A stretch of DNA of 64,000 nt, from contig NZ_AXWW01000050.1 in NCBI RefSeq assembly GCF_000482865.1, positions 1 to 64,000 of the forward strand, in the 5' to 3' direction. The DNA comes from Actinokineospora inagensis DSM 44258. GTDB lineage: Bacteria; Actinomycetota; Actinomycetes; Mycobacteriales; Pseudonocardiaceae. The notes under the pieces are model-generated. The model ran no database searches. It was not told where the DNA came from and saw only the letters and a program-made list of their open reading frames with translations. The position numbers were made by a program, and so were the translations under genes. Every line of letters begins with the position of its first letter. The stretch's first letter is position 1. This document shows positions 62,549 through 64,000 of this stretch, piece after piece.

Positions 62549-63601
62549 ATGTCCGACGCACGAGTGGTCTTGATCGGGTACGGCCTGGCGGGCAGTGCCT
62601 TCCACGCGCCGTTCATCGCCGCCGCGCCTGGTCTGGGCCTCGCCGCCGTGGTCACCGGGAACCCGGAGCGCGTGGCCGAGGTGGGCAGGCGCTACCCGGA
62701 CGCCGAGGTGATCACCTCCGCCGATCAGGTGTTCTCGCGTGCCGATGAGTTCGACCTCGTTGTGGTGGCCTCGCCGAACCGGTACCACTTCGGGCAGGCG
62801 CGCGCCGCGCTGACCAGCGGGTTGTCCGTGGTCGTCGACAAGCCCGCCGCCGCGACCGGTGCCGAGGTCCGCACGTTGATCCAAACCGCCGAGCAGGCGG
62901 GTCGGGTGTTCACCACCTTCCAGAACCGCCGCTGGGACGGCGACTTCCGCACCGTCTGCGCGCTGCTCGACGCGGGCAGGCTGGGCGCCGTCACCCGGTT
63001 CGAGTCCCGGTTCGAGCGGGCCGCGGGGGCGCGGAAGTCCGGCTGGAAGGGCAGTGCCGACCCGGCCGACCTCGCCGACATCCGCTACGACCTGGGCACC
63101 CACCTCGTCGACCAGGCCGTCCTGCTGTTCGGTCGCCCGGAGACCGTCTTCGCCGAGACCCAGGCGACCCGACCCGGCGCCGCCGTCGCCGAGGACGCCA
63201 CGATCCAGTTGACCCACCCCGGTGGCGTGCGGTCCTACCTGCGGATGAGCAAGGCGTCCGCCCCGGTCGGGCCGAGGTTCGCGCTGGCCGGGCCGGAGAT
63301 CGGCTACCGCTGCTGGGGCCTCGACCCGCAGGAGGCGGCATCCCGGGCCGGTCGCCTGCCGACCGATCCCGGGTTCGGCGCCTACCCGGCGTCCCGGTGG
63401 GGCGAACTGCTGACCCCGGCCGGGACCGAGCGCGTCCGCACTCTCGACGGCGACTACCTGGGCTTCTACACCGAATTGGCGGCCTGTCTGCGCGGCGCCG
63501 GGCCGGTCCCGGTGCCGCCGGAGCAGACCGTGGACGTCGCCGACACGATCGAGGCGTCTTTTCGCTCGACCGGGCTGGGCGTACCGGTGAGATTGGACTA
63601 A
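62549..63601 (+). CDS. Gfo/Idh/MocA-family oxidoreductase
   Basis: A 350-aa NAD(P)-dependent oxidoreductase. The N-terminal Rossmann domain opens VVLIGYGLAGSAFHAPFI, with VVVASPNRYHF and VVVDKPAA (the catalytic EKP-like motif, here DKP) near 95. The C-terminal domain has YDLGTHLVDQAVLLFG, with the conserved His near 190. The ATG at 62549 follows GGGAGGAG and gives MSDARVVL. Such enzymes oxidise sugars, inositols or related alcohols; the substrate here is not indicated. It reads in the same direction as the MFS gene 37 bp downstream. Confidence 0.87.
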   Translation: MSDARVVLIGYGLAGSAFHAPFIAAAPGLGLAAVVTGNPERVAEVGRRYPDAEVITSADQVFSRADEFDLVVVASPNRYHFGQARAALTSGLSVVVDKPAAATGAEVRTLIQTAEQAGRVFTTFQNRRWDGDFRTVCALLDAGRLGAVTRFESRFERAAGARKSGWKGSADPADLADIRYDLGTHLVDQAVLLFGRPETVFAETQATRPGAAVAEDATIQLTHPGGVRSYLRMSKASAPVGPRFALAGPEIGYRCWGLDPQEAASRAGRLPTDPGFGAYPASRWGELLTPAGTERVRTLDGDYLGFYTELAACLRGAGPVPVPPEQTVDVADTIEASFRSTGLGVPVRLD

Positions 63602-63638
63602 CCGTGCGTGTTGGCCCGGAACGGGGTAGGACGATGGG

Positions 63639-64000
63639 GTGACTGACCCCGATCCCCGGCGTTGGCGAGTGCTCGCGGTGACCCAGGCCGCTGGGTTCAT
63701 GAGCCTGCTCGACGTCAGCATCGTCAACGTGGCCCTGCCGTCCATCCGCGCCGACCTCGGCGCCGGACCCGGCGGCATCCAGTGGGTGGTCTCCGGCTAC
63801 GCGCTGACCTTCGGGTTGTCCCTGGTCGCGGGCGGCCGCCTCGGCGACGCGCTGGGCAGGCGGCGGATGTTCCTGATCGCGCTCACCGGTTTCGTCCTCA
63901 CCAGCGCGCTGGCCGGGATCGCGCCGTCGCTGCTCTGGCTGGTCGTCGCCCGGCTGCTGCAGGGCCTGACCGGCGGCCTGCTCACCCCGCAGAACTCCGG
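63639..64000 (+). CDS. MFS transporter, DHA2-like (partial, runs off the window)
   Basis: The first 120 codons of a drug:proton antiporter-like transporter. LLDVSIVNVALPSI in the first helix is the DHA2 (14-helix) family signature, and GGRLGDALGRRRMFL is MFS motif A. Four helices are seen before the window ends. The start is GTG 63639. The gene continues beyond 64000. Confidence 0.85.
   Translation, partial: MTDPDPRRWRVLAVTQAAGFMSLLDVSIVNVALPSIRADLGAGPGGIQWVVSGYALTFGLSLVAGGRLGDALGRRRMFLIALTGFVLTSALAGIAPSLLWLVVARLLQGLTGGLLTPQNS

Overview
This window reads as chromosome from a high-GC actinobacterium, most likely of the Pseudonocardiales (the order is an inference). Supporting this are very GC-rich third codon positions, many GTG starts, 4-bp GTGA/ATGA gene overlaps, an ergothioneine operon and an InhA-type enoyl reductase. 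The order acnR / acn / NlpC-P60 / moxR-DUF58-VWA / fabG / inhA / hemH / conserved protein is that of Mycobacterium tuberculosis Rv1474c-Rv1486c, as I remember it. Here that core is broken up by blocks of other genes. I see no rRNA, tRNA or CRISPR array.

Layout. 1-0.47 kb: first copy of a dispersed hairpin repeat. 0.5-10.1 kb: a DinB/MDMPI-like protein, acnR, the divergent egtABCD operon, and acn with an AcnR-type operator over its -10 box. 10.2-13.7 kb: a two-gene membrane operon and a secreted NlpC/P60 hydrolase. 14-24.7 kb: accessory genes, including a small secreted protein, a glycosyltransferase, a TetR/FBP divergent pair, a frameshifted methyltransferase, an S9 peptidase, a PPOX protein, a LigD-type polymerase, a PadR-monooxygenase pair and a MobA-like protein. 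24.7-32.9 kb: moxR-DUF58-VWA, an unusual 519-aa effector-like protein, a DUF2461 protein, then fabG-inhA-hemH, closed by the second hairpin repeat. 33.4-42.3 kb: small operons of unknown function, LtrA and a second AAA/VWA pair. 42.5-45.1 kb: two tandem TIR-DUF2510-TM proteins, the second lacking the expected catalytic Glu. 46-52 kb: a minus-strand operon of an S15 hydrolase/ABC ATPase fusion, a permease, a deoxyribosyltransferase-like/Nudix fusion and a J-domain/NERD protein. 52.3-53.5 kb: a yybP-ykoY-type manganese riboswitch and terC. 53.7-64 kb: an S9 peptidase, a RES/Xre toxin-antitoxin pair, a beta-propeller protein, nitric oxide synthase, an SSI-type inhibitor, an IS4-like transposase with altered catalytic residues, a Gfo/Idh/MocA oxidoreductase and the start of an MFS transporter.

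Themes. Core metabolism includes aconitase, fatty-acid synthase II reductases, the heme branch and ergothioneine. Several accessory genes are linked to NAD or nucleotides (TIR pair, RES toxin, deoxyribosyltransferase/Nudix fusion) and lie within about 15 kb. The most interesting signals are the compensated substitutions between the two hairpin repeats, the TIR pair with one altered active site, the riboswitch whose P1 3' strand is a perfect complement of the terC ribosome binding region, and the effector-like protein with eukaryote-like short motifs.
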